From Pseudevernia furfuracea (Eukaryota; Ascomycota; Lecanoromycetes; Lecanorales; Parmeliaceae), in NCBI GenBank assembly GCA_022315425.1, contig JAIUPT010000014.1, positions 62,001-126,000 on the forward strand: 64,000 nt of DNA, read 5' to 3'. Shown here piece by piece: positions 23,701 through 36,600 of this stretch. How positions within the stretch are numbered: the first letter of the stretch is position 1; each line of letters opens with the position of its first letter. The notes under the pieces are model-generated. The model searched no databases, had not been told where the DNA came from, and worked only from the letters and a program-made list of their open reading frames with translations. The position numbers and the translations under genes are program-made.

Positions 23701-24241
23701 GTCAGCTGTGTCAATACGATAGTCTGGACCGTACCGGGCCCATTTAAGGACCAATTGCGTGAGGATTTCATGCATTTCTGCCAGAAATTTAGCCCTGGGA
23801 ATGCTATCCGGATCAGTGTAGCATTTCCAAACTGACCATCGAACATATCTCGAATTGCGAGAGGGCCAAATGATGGAACCAGCGTCCGGTGTGCGACTCC
23901 CCAAGCGTGCTCGCCTGGATAAGCCGAGAATAGCCCATCATGTATTGCTAATCTCAGCTCAACCAAAGCTCCACCAAGAGTTTTTGTAAAGCGTTTTTCG
24001 TCGCAAAGCTCATCGAAAAGCTCATGATTAGACACCACGATCATATTTCCGAATGGAAGCCTCAACTCAAAGATAGGGCCTAAAAGTCTTAGGCTCAGTT
24101 TTGAGACACCCCGAGAAGCGAATGAGGCATACCGTAGATGTCAGCTAGATGGCTAAGACTCTCCGATTGATTCTGAGGGTCAACGTCGAAGACGTTGCCA
24201 AGGAGTGGGAGTCCCGGAGGACTCGGAATTGGCGTAGTCAT
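20720..24241 (-). CDS. Self-sufficient cytochrome P450/NADPH-P450 reductase fusion (CYP505, P450foxy-like)
   Basis: Bifunctional fatty-acid hydroxylase family enzyme with a heme domain fused to a diflavin reductase. Seven exons join in frame to 1064 aa: 24241-24133, 24079-23837, 23777-23337, 23281-22878, 22817-22253, 22202-21646 and 21595-20720; introns are 50-60 nt. Motifs: proline-rich start MTTPIPSPPGLPLLGN; I-helix AGHETTSG rebuilt across intron 3; ExxR in LRETLR; heme loop PFGNGSRGCIGRG with the ligand Cys near residue 408; FMN-binding GGNMGTCESLAQ; FAD-binding RQYSISSSP; NADPH-site CAGTGIAPFRGF; C-terminus SDVFD. Length and order match CYP505, which hydroxylates fatty acids at subterminal positions. 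The absence of an N-terminal anchor fits a soluble enzyme. All key motifs are intact. Confidence 0.96.
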
Positions 24242-24320
24242 TCTGTGTTTTGAAATTGAAGAGAATCCTCAGGTTGAAGGAAAGGCACTGTGTAGAGGAG
24301 AAGATGAATTTGAAGAGACC

Positions 24321-24330
24321 TTTTATATAT
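24321..24330 (-). promoter_or_regulatory. Putative TATA box of the CYP505 gene
   Basis: On the minus strand ATATATAAAA (followed by GG) lies about 80 bp upstream of the ATG at 24241, a sensible position for a fungal core promoter. Confidence 0.45.
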
Positions 24331-25639
24331 CGCTTGGGTTCTCAAGCGATTGGCCCGGCTCCCCTCGGACGCAGGAACGTTGATCATTCTTAGAAAGCGA
24401 TTAGGTCCGCCAACTTCGAGAGAGGTGTAGTCTGATGCATTGAGGTGGTCAGTATGCAGAGAAGGTGCTAGACGACCAATAATGAAAGGTGTTAAAGTGG
24501 CGATTACAGGTCCACCTCCACTAGAACCGAAGAGCGAGAGTCCCTGCATCGTCCAGTTGTATCCGAGGTAATTTCCGCTGAATGTGAACCTCGGCAGGAT
24601 GTGATGTGCATGCTGCTGTCGATCGCTGTACTGTTGTAATTCCGACGCGGTTTTAAGTCTCTCCGCCCCTAGCTACCGAGGCACGGTTACGAGCGGCCGC
24701 TACTCGTAAAATATGTTCCACTGCTAACCGTGGCGCTCACAGGGCTGAGTGGCTGGAAAAGTTTGCTAAACAAAACATCTCGAGAAACAGAAGACAGCGG
24801 CCATGGGGAATCATCTCTGGATGGTTTCCTGCTGGGAAAATTTGGTCGTCATCCCACTTCTCAAGCTCACTTAACGTAGAACGATTTGTACTGTTGCGCT
24901 CTCTACTGCTGTCCGCTGGTGTGTATTATACGCTCGAATTAGTCCACAGTAGCATAGGTTTTCCAGCAAAGTTGTCTGTTTAGCGGATCAAGTCTTGATG
25001 CTCTCCACTCTGCATTTCATCTTGACACGCATGAGCTTCTACCTCAATACGAAGTATGCAGCGAACGATACAGAGATAGCACGAATCGGACAACTTGGAA
25101 CGGCACAGTATGCTATCAGCTACATAACTTGCGAAACTGAGCAAGACAGATGGCCATTGGTAGTTCGAGTATTGGTGTGTAAAAGATGGAAGTAAAAGAA
25201 GAAGTTCAGAACGGCGCTTCCGTTCAGGGATGTCTTGAAGTCATGGCAATGAAAAGGCATTGTTCTCGATATCAGGACCATAAAGCCAGGAGCACTCGCT
25301 TGTAAAAGCCCCTCCCACAGGCACATTTTGGTCTTTTACCGGTGCAGCCATTCGCGAAGTTGGACCTCGAATTTTTGGCAGAGCTCCATTTTGCCCTGCG
25401 GTCCTAGTAGTACTAACCCTCACATAGAGTACAAGTAAGCGTCACTTACTTGATTGTCCATTGTTAACCACAAGCAGATGTGGTTTTCAGCTCACAGAGA
25501 CACTCCACATGAAGTGGCAGCCCCTCTGGCTATAGATGATGCCAAAGATTTCTTTTGAGGACTTCCAAGGACAGATGGATGGTACACTAGTGCTCAGATA
25601 CTGTGCGAATGGACCCAGACTGGGAGAATAGAAAATAGA

Positions 25640-25692
25640 AAACACCATTGTACCAGCGCCCTTAGAAATCGAACCTAATACGAACCAAATAC
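25640..25692 (-). repeat. tRNA-like B-box repeat, copy 2
   Basis: Minus strand reads GGTTCGTATTAGGTTCGATT, then TCTAAGGGCGCTGGTACAATGGTGTT: the same block as 7215-7272 with the B box slightly altered (ATTTC for ATTCC). Confidence 0.6.
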
Positions 25693-25800
25693 CTCTGACC
25701 ACAAGAATGATTGAGTTTTAGGAGGTTGTCTCCAGGAAGTGCATATATTGTCGGCATACCAATTTCCGGATAACTTCACTTCACCGTTGGAGTTGGTTTA

Positions 25801-25850
25801 GTAGTTGTAATAGGTTCGATTCCTATTGGCGCTGGTACAATGGTGTTGCG
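25801..25850 (+). repeat. tRNA-like B-box repeat, copy 3
   Basis: Plus strand reads AATAGGTTCGATTCCTATTG, a perfect five-pair T-arm hairpin, then GCGCTGGTACAATGGTGTTGCG. It lies about 110 bp from copy 2 in opposite orientation. Confidence 0.6.
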
Positions 25851-27011
25851 GTACTTTCCTCTTTCTTTCACCGGCAGACACGTTACGTCATGACACAAAT
25901 CACACAATTCGACACCATTGACAAACCCACAACAAACACCGCGGTTTCCTTTATTTGATGGCAATCATGCCATATAAGAAAGGATATATAAAAGATATCT
26001 CGGCTGCTTGCGCACCCTCTCGGTGGCACAGCTGGATTACTACCGGAAATTGGGGCCACACAAGACGCGTGGGCTAGAGATCTGGACGACCGACAGCTCC
26101 TGGTTGTTGGGCCCCTGGTTGGAGTCTGAAGACGCTGATGCCTCCGTGTTTGCCACTCTATCTACGATGAGGTTATCCAGAATAACATTGCTGGCGTGAG
26201 GAGATATGAAGATGGAAGACAACCTCCTCAATGTGAGCCCATTTTCGATTTTCGCTTTTCACTAGACTTGTATCTTGAGTGTTTGAACCTAATGTACTGA
26301 TAGCATGACTCCTGCGGAAAATCCGAGCTTTCATACATACTGGCTGAATAGAGACGAGCTATACTCTCGGTCGGTGGTATACGTAGGTTAAGATTTCCAA
26401 CACTTAGGAAAGGGTGCTGAACAGGTGTCAAGTGACCTCAACAAGCGCACCACCTTTTTGTGTAATGCTGCGAGCATGGCTAATCACATGTTCCTACCAC
26501 TGCATAGTGAGTAATATATTATATAGCACGACAACTTGGGGCAGACGCCGACCAAGGTCTTCTTATAGTCTTCATCTTGACGAGATCGCCAAAAACGGTT
26601 TCTTTTGTAAATACCTGCTTGGTTCATTGATGGCGCCCAATCTAGGGGGCCTGTACTTGGCATCTGCGCAAATCCTCGACGTGGAGCTTGCGGCTTTACA
26701 ATCGCCACATCCAACGGTAGCGTCATACTTCATGAAAACGAATGTCGATGGAATTTAGAAAGAAGCCAGTGTAATCGAGGCCCGCCGAAAGCAGTGGCTA
26801 TGGACTAGCTTTGTGCGAACGTCAAAAACTTGCGAAGAAGGAGCAGTGAGGCTGTGGGATACCAAAAGTCGAGCGGGGAGCACAGAGCCAAGGATCCAGC
26901 ACCATCAATCACGCGAGAGCTATTAACGAGAATTGCGTCGTAGTAGCCGGCTTGCAAAACAAGATGAGCAATGCTCCTTTTGCCTAACGCACGGTTGAAC
27001 CAACATTCCAG

Positions 27012-27544
27012 CTATGCACTTACAACCTCCATTACTCTAAGCGAGCCAGCCCAACCCATGCCACCCAACCGTACGTCAGATTCCTGGCATACCGCAACGA
27101 CGTCTTGAATGACGTCTCGGTCGGGCTGAATATTCATCTGAGTCTGATCGCTGCCGCAGTCGATGATAGAAGGGTGCAAAGATTTTATGTCAAGAAAGGC
27201 GTTGAACTGGTGTCTGGCATCAAAAGTCTCGATGCGAATGCCGAATGCGTGAGATTCATAGATGAGCAAAAGTCTGGGAACGGATGCAACTGATGAAGGG
27301 ATTGAGGAGCACGATTTAGCTCCGGTCTTGTGAAGCTCTTGGCGAAGAAGAAAATTGAGCCCTTTCGGCCAACATTTTCGTCAACACTCGGGAATAACAT
27401 ATACCCGAGCAACGTCAATAATTTTCTTCCTTGTCGGCACACCGTTTGGAGTTCACAGCTCACAATCTCAAAATCGAATGACGGTGCACCAGGTGCAAGT
27501 GCTATATGACTTCCAATCCATGTGAGCCATCCTATGCTCGTCAT
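27012..27544 (-). other. Coding-like stretch, unassigned
   Basis: Two minus-strand frames, 27544-27185 and 27269-27012, overlap and both look protein-like (for example RLLLIYESHAFGIRIETFDA near 27230). They could be two exons or one frameshifted relic. No family recognised. Confidence 0.22.
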
Positions 27545-27684
27545 TAATTGGCAGTAAGACGCGTAAAACGCGTCACAATGCTGGGAGATCTAGCTTAGCA
27601 ACAGAGCAGAACTCGGCAGGAAAAGAAAGTCCTGACAAATTTCACAGAAAGTCACTTCGTTCTCATTTCCACAAGTCGGTATTC

Positions 27685-29623
27685 ATGGACGAGGTTCCTT
27701 CTGATCAAGCCTCGAGCCCCCCTTTCCTCAATGCGGCACAAGCTGCGCACAAAAGATGGCGCAACCCAAGGAGGAACAGAACAGCGCGTACTAAAACAGC
27801 GACAAGCGTTTCGCTCGAGAGAGACATAGCTTCTCTCACAGTGAAGCCCCACGGGGATCCCAGGCAAGTCCCTCCACTGATTTGACGAAAATGGTACTGA
27901 CATACAACGAAGCCCCACTGTTCTTCCATTTTTCCTGCCAAAAGTCGCCCGAGAGCATTTCGACCAGTGCTGCTACTCCAACAGCAATGACGCGTATCTA
28001 GACCACGCCAAGGAAAATCACGACTTCTCGCTGTCCAATCTTGCATGGGCAATTCAAAATGGCGTTGGGGAAAAGTGCATAGAGCGCTACTTGACTCAGC
28101 ACAATGATTCCGAAATCGCAGATAGGCTATGCCAGTCACTGCAAACAGCCCTAGAAGCGCCCTCTGTTCCAATTCTGTACTTCGCCTGCGAGAGAAACTC
28201 GCCTGAGCTCGTCAGGATCCTATGTCATGCAGGAGCGAAGCCAAGCCAAAGCATTAGCTTTTACGGCTCTGCCACCTCTGGCCTTCGATTGCTACCCTAC
28301 ACTATTCTCAGCGCCGAATATAAGCTTGCGGACACAACGGAATCAGTGGTTGCTCTGCTTGCCATGGGTGCAAGCCCACACGATGTACCGAAAGACATGT
28401 GGCAGACTTACCTCAAGGCTCCTACAAAGGACAAACCAAAGCAGCTAGGAGCCCACGACATGCACGGGACATGGTGCACCACCGAGATCCGGGAAGCGCT
28501 TTGCAGGACATTCAACCTACTTCAGCGTTACTCTCTCTGGAAAGCCGCACAGATCGAGCGACCGACTGTCAGAGAAATCCAAGTCGCTAAAGCACACAGT
28601 ATCATGCCCCTCTTCGAGACGTCCTACTACATCTTCGGGCAGCAGCTAGCGACGACACAAGTCTTGCAACGAATCACCAGCCGACTTCTGTTCGATTCGC
28701 AAAAGCCGCTAGTACTTTTCTTCACGGGTCTCAGCGGCCATGGGAAGACCGAACTAGCACGCCGCATGGGTGGCCTTCTGTCGTTGGAGCTTATCATTAT
28801 CGATTGCTCCATGATGCGGCATGATACAGACATATTTGGGCCATGGCACCCGTACTATGGGTCTGATGTGGGGACTGAGCTAAATAATCATCTTGCAGAG
28901 TGGGATGGCAAACGGACCGTTGTCTTCCTGGACGAATTCGACAAGACTACCGACGATGTTGGCAAGGCTATGCTCTTGCTATTTGAGTCAGGTTCCTACA
29001 CAGATCGCCGCAACAATAGAAAGATCGACTGCTCCAAAGTTCTCTGGATTCTTGCAGCTAATCTTGGAGTCAAAGAGATTACCAAGTTCTGGGAGGGCAA
29101 CCTCAAGGACCGGACCCAGGAACAGCAGAAACTAGCACCTATCGGAGACCTACAAATAGCGCTCAAGCAGTGTATCATCAAAGAACTCGGTGCCCCTCTG
29201 ACCGGCCGCTTCTCGGCCATCGTGCCCTTCTTCCCCTTCAATGAAGGGGAGCGCGCAATCACAGCTTACAAATTCATGCGCGAGCTGTGGCACGATGTTC
29301 GTAAACCAATCAACACAGCCGGCAAGCGGTTTGCAGGGACCATGTTCGTCAACTTCGTCAACGACGGACAGATTGCCAAACACATCGCTCGACGCTACCT
29401 TGAAGAGACAGGTGCAAGGTCTCTTGCTGATGCGGTGGAGGAAGAGATATCAGACAACCTGGCTGCTGAATTCTTCAGACAGGAGGGAGAGGTCAGCGAT
29501 GAGATGAATGCTCTGCCACTGCCGAAATATGATGTCCGAGTTGTCAGTGACTCGAGCGAGAATGAGCACGTCGAGGTCACGCGCTTGGGCAACAAAACAC
29601 TACAGAGTGCTCCTGCCCAGTAA
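27685..29623 (+). CDS. AAA+ ATPase (ClpB/Hsp104-like AAA_2 domain) with ankyrin-like N-terminus
   Basis: Single AAA+ module protein of 629 aa from exons 27685-27863 and 27913-29623. The 49-nt intron uses a GC donor (AG|GCAAGT) and has a CTGAC branch point; removing it joins the ATG-containing basic N-terminus to the main frame. Residues about 90-230 resemble ankyrin-type helical repeats (ILYFACERNSPELVRILCHA). The AAA+ core shows Walker A GLSGHGKTELARR near residue 332, Walker B VVFLDEFDK near 395, sensor-1 ILAANLG, and a candidate arginine finger in LTGRFSAIVPFF. It resembles the second (Clp/Hsp104-type) nucleotide-binding domain but lacks a first AAA domain, so it is not a canonical disaggregase. 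Role unknown; remodelling of a bound partner is inferred. Confidence 0.85.
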
Positions 29624-30099
29624 GACAGATGATGGCTCGGGGGAAAGGATTTGAAGTTCAGCAAGTTTAGTCAATGGTATCACCAACAAGGGTCAATGGG
29701 AAAGAAAAGTTGATGGCTGTTGAGATTCCAGAAGGAGGTAGTTACCCTACAACAAAGATGTTTCCAAATTTCTCACACCTTCTCCCTGGACAACGAAAGG
29801 GATTTGCTTGGCAGCGCCAAGAATGATTACATAAACAGATTATCCAACTGTTGGATTCCTTTAATTCCTTCCCCTTCTTCTTGTTTCACCAATCACCATC
29901 ACCAGCTCGGGTTGGTTCTCAATATACTGTATAGTGTATACAACACCTATTGGATCTTTGCCACAATCGGATTACGTTTCAGATGTTGGCATCCAATTTC
30001 CTGCCACTTCAGCTTCGCCTTCCAGCGAAATCAAGCATCTCTCCATCATTATTAGCAAGTTCGCAATTCGGGTCCGGCATCATCGATTCTGTACAATTG
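29624..30099. other. Intergenic, no gene seen
   Basis: Spacer between co-directional genes; nothing recognised. Confidence 0.5.
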
Positions 30100-32507
30100 A
30101 TGCCCACAATGGCTTCGTTCTCAAGAATCATTGCCCGATTTTGCTTATATTTTGCGTATTTCCTCCCGCTTGCATTAGCTCTTCCTGAGAACATCGTGTC
30201 TTATCCTATGGTTTGTCCCTAACCGGCGGCTTCTACTCACACCGTCTGTACTGAATAATGCCAGGATTGCACCGTCTCTGGGTCGCAAGCACCGTCATTA
30301 CCACTGGTGGGTCACCATTGTTATTCGCGACGGCCCACAACATGCTAATCATATTCATAGGCTGTAAGGAACCCATACCTGTCAGGTCAGTACCATTGTT
30401 CCGAAGACTAGATTATTCAGAGCCTCGTCCCCACATTAATACCTTTACAGCCTGGCTGCCAGGTTCCCAAGTCAAGCATTTACCCACAGCGCAAGCGGAA
30501 TTCTGGACCAGCAAAAAGGCATTAGGATGGATTATTCTGGCGCAAGTCGATGGCAAAACTTTCACGCTTTTTGGTGGGCCAGATGGCATCACAAATACCA
30601 CAGCAGCAACGCAAAAATCAATCAATTACACTGCGACCCACACGATAGCCGAATTGGATGCGGGCGCAGCTAGCATCGTCGTAGACTTCTTCTCCCCTGT
30701 CTCGCCAAATAATCACCTTCGGCAGTCTTATCCTTTCAGCTATGTCACGATAACAGTCGCCGGGAGCTCTGATGTCCAAATTCTAAGCGCAATCGATGAT
30801 TCTTGGTATGGCCAGCCGGGTAAACTCGTGTCGCAGTATCAGAAGACGGGGGCCACCTCTATGATAAGTTTGACTGACCCCAGTGCTGTTGACTATGCAG
30901 AGGTCAACGCCATGGCAGCTTGGGGATCCATTGTTCTTGCGACGAGCCAAGCCGGCAGCTCATCTGTATCTTATCAGACTGGCCCAGCCGACAATGTATT
31001 CAGCAAGTTTGTCGAGTCTGGAAGCCTCGATGGAACTTCACCAACCTACATAACAGGGGACTGGATTGCTTTTGCCCAGAAACTGAGTAGTGTTTCCTCC
31101 ACTTCCACATCCTCTATTACATTCGCTGTGGGCCAATACAGAGACAAGCTGGTCAATTACCTCGGCAATGATCAAGTTGGGTTCTTCAAGTCAACCTACA
31201 GTGGTTTGCTGGACGTCGTCGATGGCTTTTTGGACGATTACGAGTCAGCATATTCCGAATCCCAAACTTTGGACAAGGCTATTTATAGCGAAACCGGTTC
31301 AATCTCTAGCAACTACACTGATCTGACGACAGCAGCTGTAAGGCAAAGGTAGGCTGCACCTCAACCAGAACCAACAGAGTGGCTGACTTCCCTCTCAGCT
31401 ATGGCGCCATGGAGATCACACTTCCCGCCAGCAACACAGCTGACACGAGCAATCCCTACGTCTTCTTGAAAGAAATATCGACCAACGGAGACGTAAACAC
31501 TGTCGATGTAGTCTATCCAACGTCTACCATCCTAGGGGTCATGAGCCCAGACTGGATCAAGTATCTGCTGGAACCAGTTGCCGTATTCTCCGAGAGCCCG
31601 GCATGGACTGCTGACTATGTGGTTCACGACCTTGGCAGTAAGCCTGATCTTAAGAACCCTTCCATATACCTGGCTGATATTAGCTCCAGCCTATCCTGTA
31701 GCAACCGGTCGTACCCCCGCTACTTCCGAAAAAATCCTACTAGAAGCCACAGGCGGTTTTTTGATAATGGCGTACCAATACCAACAGCTTACCGGCGATG
31801 AAACCTGGGCCCAATCGCATGCAAAGCTCTTCCAGCGATTCGCCGACTACCTGAAAACCAACGGCTTAAAACCCTCACTGCAGTACGACACCGTCGACTC
31901 GATCACCCATACTGTGAACCAAACAAATCTTGCCATTACATCGGCTATAGGCCTGAAAGCCTATGGAGCTCTGACAGGTAACCAAACATACGCGCAGACG
32001 GCACAAAGCTTCGCCAGCACAATATACACGCAAGGTCTCGGCACGAATCTCTACAGCAACGGCACATTCACCAATAGCACTCCGCAGCATTTCACCTACA
32101 ACTACGGCATGTCTACATCATGGGGCACAGTCTTCAACCTTTTCCCGGACCAATACCTCAACCTAAGCACTTTCCCAGCCGCTGCCGCCTCCATGCAATG
32201 CTCCTGGTACATGTCGCAAGCCACCAGCGTCGGCATACCCTACGCGAGCGTGCAAGATGACATCGCCAATGGGATGTGGGATATGTGGATTGCGGCTACC
32301 TGCCCAACTGACGTCGACACCATTGTTGGTTTTGAGCACGCCTTTTTCACAAACGGGAAAAACACCGTGCCGTTTGCGGATCGGTTTTACGTGACTGGGC
32401 CTCAGGCGGGGACATTTGTGAGCGCGCGGGCGAGACCGACGCTGGGGACGACTTTTGCATTATTACTAGGAAAGGGGGTTAGTTTTACGAAGTACTTGCC
32501 TACGTAG
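30100..32507 (+). CDS. gtaA: Secreted glutaminase A (GtaA family)
   Basis: Extracellular enzyme of the fungal glutaminase GtaA family (DUF5127/DUF4965/DUF1793 architecture), hydrolysing L-glutamine to glutamate and ammonia. Six exons, 30100-30210, 30265-30306, 30361-30385, 30451-31348, 31399-31637 and 31684-32507, join in frame to 712 aa. Three introns crowd the first 350 bp, one flanking a 25-nt micro-exon that restores LPLAVRNPYLSAWLPG, the family's N-terminal motif. A signal peptide (FCLYFAYFLPLALA) precedes LPEN. Further family landmarks are FTLFGGPD, QLYD-like IDDSWYGQ, SYGAMEITLP, PDWIKYLLEP, DLGTPAYPVATG, and near the C-terminus GIPYASVQDD. Many N-glycosylation sequons fit secretion. 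The start could also be the ATG at 30109. Confidence 0.9.
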
Positions 32508-32791
32508 TCAGGGTCTTCAAAGACAGGCGCTCGATGATGTCCATCTGCTTCCGCCTTCCATGGAGTAAAACTTCACGGCAGCGTGTATGTTTGGGAGCAA
32601 AATAGGTCATGGTAGCAAAATGTGCAGCGACCATGACGATATGAACACGTGTACTCATCGCCCCACCTCATTGCCCCAATCCACATCAAAAAGCCGCTAT
32701 CTCGAAGCAGTCCACAATCCAAATAACGCCGTCCCCAGCGGCGATAAACCCCTCAACCCATTTCGCCTCCCTTCATTCCCCATCGAGACTC

Positions 32792-33262
32792 TCATCTCTT
32801 CCTCCTCCACCCCTTCCTCCCATCGTTTTCCCTCACCAACTGCACCCTACCCACCATCAACGTCGCCAACGTGAACTTTATAATCGCCGCCGCCACAGTC
32901 TCAAACCCCACCCCATCACCACCACGAGCGCCGGTAGCGTAAGTGTTGTTGGCGAGAACGGTGAGGTCGGTCGAAGAGAGGATAGTGCGAGGGGGACCTA
33001 GGAAGATGGCATTGTCGTAGACGGAGCGCCATTCTTGAGCGACGAGGGTTTTATTGGGGGAGTAGAGGAGAACGGGGATAGCGTGGGAGATTATCGCGAC
33101 GATGATTCCTGCGTGGAGGTTAGGATGTTTGGGTGGGAGGGGTAGGGTTTTGAAAAGGGGAGAGGGGGAAGGCGTTACGACCTTACCGGCTCAAGTTACG
33201 GAGGCAGTGACACCAATCGTCAGGACGATGCGGGTGGCGAGGGATGATGGTGTCTCCATCAT
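32792..33262 (-). CDS. Small predicted membrane protein
   Basis: Minus-strand exon 33108-32792 reads a coherent 105 residues containing a hydrophobic helix (GIIVAIISHAIPVLLYS), an NNTYATGARGG loop and a second hydrophobic stretch (AAAIIKFTLATLMVG), ending in a basic tail. A short upstream exon starts at ATG 33262 with RIVLTIGVT. The intron acceptor CACGCAG at 33109 is good. The donor that keeps frame (after 33214, GTGTCA) is weak, and the better-looking donors give a stop or a shift. With that choice the product is 121 aa. Family not recognised; it is convergent with the glutaminase gene. Confidence 0.55.
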
Positions 33263-33604
33263 TGCAGAGCTGGAGATTTGGATAGCAGACGTTGAGATGT
33301 CTCAAACTGGAAGTGAAGATGGGTCCCTAAATAGTCAGTTTTTCACATTGGGCTGCCGCCCTGCTAGCGAACAAAGCAGTCTTGGCCACTTAGGTCCTGT
33401 TGTAGTAAAGAGATTTGATCAATGAGCGTGCTGAAAAGTCTACCAAGCCACTGCTCGGGAACGACGAGGGGGCAGGATTTGAAAACACCATGTGTCCTGC
33501 TGTTTTTGTTCTACATACCCGTGCGGCGGAAAAATCCATCATTCTTGGCACGGAATTACCTATTCAACAACGCGCGCCACATGCCTATCCGAGCTAGATC
33601 TGCC
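33263..33604. other. Intergenic, no gene seen
   Basis: Nothing recognised between two minus-strand loci. Confidence 0.5.
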
Positions 33605-36600
33605 TCAATCTATACAAATCGACGGCAGCGGGGACTCAAACTTCTTGAATCCCCCAGCTACGTCATAGTCAGAGCCGAGACACTCCAAACAGAACGTCTC
33701 GGGTCCCAAGAGGCCAATACAATGGGCCTGATTCTTCTGAGACAAGAGACTGACCGCCGCAAGCCGTGCCGCCCAATTTCCATGTGCACGAAAGAAACCC
33801 ACGCTCATCGGGCCATCCAAAAGTTCCTCCCAGCTGTCCAGGGATGTATAATCGTAGTCGGCGATCCCATTGGGATGACCTGGACATTGGTGACTCATAC
33901 GTAGCCTCGTCAAAGCTTTGAAATCGATGCAAAGAATGTCGAGGTCTGCAACCCATTTTCCACAATCCAAGACCGAGATGACTGATTCCACAATGTAGGC
34001 TTCTTGATCTATCGTCCTTTCCTCTGCGCATTTGACTGCGAGCGGCAGCGTCCAGTCGGTGAAGCCGAGATGTAATGAGGTGCCCTTGAAGTTGTCCTCT
34101 CGTTTTCGGTCATACGCTGCGTGTTCGACGAGGTTGTACTCATTGCCTAGAGGTCGGACTTTTGGATCGAATGGCGCCACCAGCATACAAACCCCAGTAC
34201 GCCCAATATTGCCAATGATGCGTTTGACAGAATCTGCGGTCAAATTCTCGAAAGGATCAGAGATTAGTGCACCAATCACGAAGATTGAGTTGCCGGAGGC
34301 GATGGCTAACGTCTGTCTAAGGTCATATGGTTCTAGAAGTAGAGTGCCGGACTCGAAGTGGGCTATACAGGCTAGAGTGTTTGACCTTGTGCGACAAGTG
34401 GAGTGGCTAGTATCATGTTCAGTGATCCATGGCGCCTTGTTCAAAGGAGTTTCGACGACCTTGAGGGAAATTGTAGCCCCATCAAGCTGAAGATACACGT
34501 GAGTCGCGATAGCCAGGCCCTTCAAAGCCCGCAATTGCGTCTTTCTCATGGGCCACTTGTCGGCAAGCTCTTCCGTATAACTTATACTGGCAGTATCGAA
34601 AATATCTGCAGAATGCAGTTTGGTGAAGTTATGGTCTGCTTGTTGATCACTGCGAAAGGTGTCGCGCCAGCCGTACCATTCCTTGTGTTTCTCTTCTTCG
34701 TCATCCCTGGACTGCTGCCCACCTTGATTATCTTCATACATGACTCTGCTTGGAGGGCTCAGCGATTGTCTCTTGGCTGAGTTCATCATACGCAGAAGAT
34801 ATTCTGACACAGTGTCCGCCTTTATTGATGATCTGCAAATCATCTTCGCAGAGATTGTCGGGTGCAAATAAAATTTGCCCCGAAGTTCAATGCCGTCATC
34901 AATGGCACCAAGGCTGGGCACCTTCTCACTATCATTAACAAAGATGCTATAGTTTCCAATAGTCCAAACAGGTGAGAACATAATTGGCTCTTCGCTTTGC
35001 TCTGTAGTATCACAATGAAAGCATCGACAAACAACGTCGGAGAAGCAGAGGGATGGACAGCAATAAGGGTCAAAACTAGGAGTATGTCCGAATTGATGCT
35101 GTTTGTGGCAGTTATAGAGAAGTGGTGGATTTTCCCATGCCCAGTCCTTCTTTCTAGGTATGCCATAAGGAGCGTCACGGATTCGCATACCACGTTCGCC
35201 GCGTGCGGCAATGTATTGTAATCGCTCTTTCAGTAGCTTGTCTACAAACAAATTTGAGCCTTGGAGACATTGCTCTACTTCATGGTAGACTTCATGGTAG
35301 AGCCACCTCGCGTGAATGGCCTCAGTCATTTGATTACCATCCGCATCTCGTTTCCTTGATGCGCAAGTATGAGGAACAGCAGTCATTTATTCGCGGGTTT
35401 TCATGCTGGCGGTTGGGAGTTTGTAGAATCTCCAATGATCAGAACATATGTAGGCGTCGCTGCTGTGGTAGCTGTTCCTCATGGCAAATGTTCGCAGGTA
35501 CGCTATGGCTCGTTCTTCATCAACTTCTTCTGCAAGTCCAGCAAGGATGGAGTCGTCCGCCAACCCGAAAAATGGTGACGGCAGTCCTTCGGAGACACCG
35601 AGGAATTTTTTCGCGCGACGTTGGCCATAAGCTAAGAGTTGGTGCTCTGCCGGTTTTTTGCTGGTATTAGTAAGCAGTACCCTTCTGGCAGCCTTTGCGA
35701 GGTAACCAAGGAAATCCAATGATCATAAAGCGTCATTGCGCGAGCTCCCCGAATTCAAAAATTCCCACAAGTCGACGAACCACTGCAGGACCGGCAGGAC
35801 ATCACGTTGGCCTACCCCCCAAGTACAAAGTATGCTTCCCAATGCAATGATATGCAACTCGTCAATTGTGACTCTGGAAAAATCTCCATGGCTGCGGACA
35901 GTAACCGGGTCACCATAATAACGGAGGTGCGAAAGAGTCAGCGACCACGCAATGCCTTGGTTTGCTGTCGCCGATCGTGGTTGAAGAGCTATGGTCCCGA
36001 CTCCTCGTTGGTCCACCAAAGGATCATCGAAAGTAACATTTCTGACCTCATTTCCCAGTACGATGAGATTTGGGTAGAGGTGCCAAGCTAAAAAGGCTGG
36101 CGTAATGGAGCGATTTGATATCTCTTGTGGCTACAAATTCTCTAAACCGGACAACGCCTGCTGCCATGATTGGATGACTTTAGAGTAAGTGGATTCACCA
36201 CCGTTGAATGGTAGCTGGCAATTCTTCATGACCAGCATCAATTGGGTCTGTTCCTTGGTCTTGGCTTGGTCCGCGCCGAGAAGCCATGCACGGGCACTCG
36301 CGTCCCACCGGGCGAGATTGCTTCTTTGGCGTCCCATGCTCTCGCCAGCAGGCACGCCAAAAGGTAGACCCCAAGAGCCGGCACTCCAGACGTCGCTGCC
36401 GCCCACATAGCAGTTCCGTCGGCTCCCACGAATGACTCGAACGGGCCATGTTTCGAAGACCCTTTGGGGTTTACACCTGGCGTCTGGATTATCTCGGATG
36501 ACCTGAGCCCGTAAGCCGTGATCAACTTTGGCGTAGATGGTATGAGCTGTTCGAACAGTGCGGCGAGCCTCCTGGCAGTTTTGTGATGGAGACCGTCCTC

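Larger units (their letters stand above)
24331..27684. other. Long gene-poor spacer
   Basis: About 3.3 kb without a supportable gene. It contains two inverted tRNA-like repeats (25640-25850) and a weak coding-like stretch (27012-27544, minus). Nothing else is recognised. Confidence 0.5.

Noticed and set aside
25801..25850. Functional tRNA gene
   Set aside because: A T-arm-like hairpin and B box exist, but no acceptor, D or anticodon arm can be folded around them.
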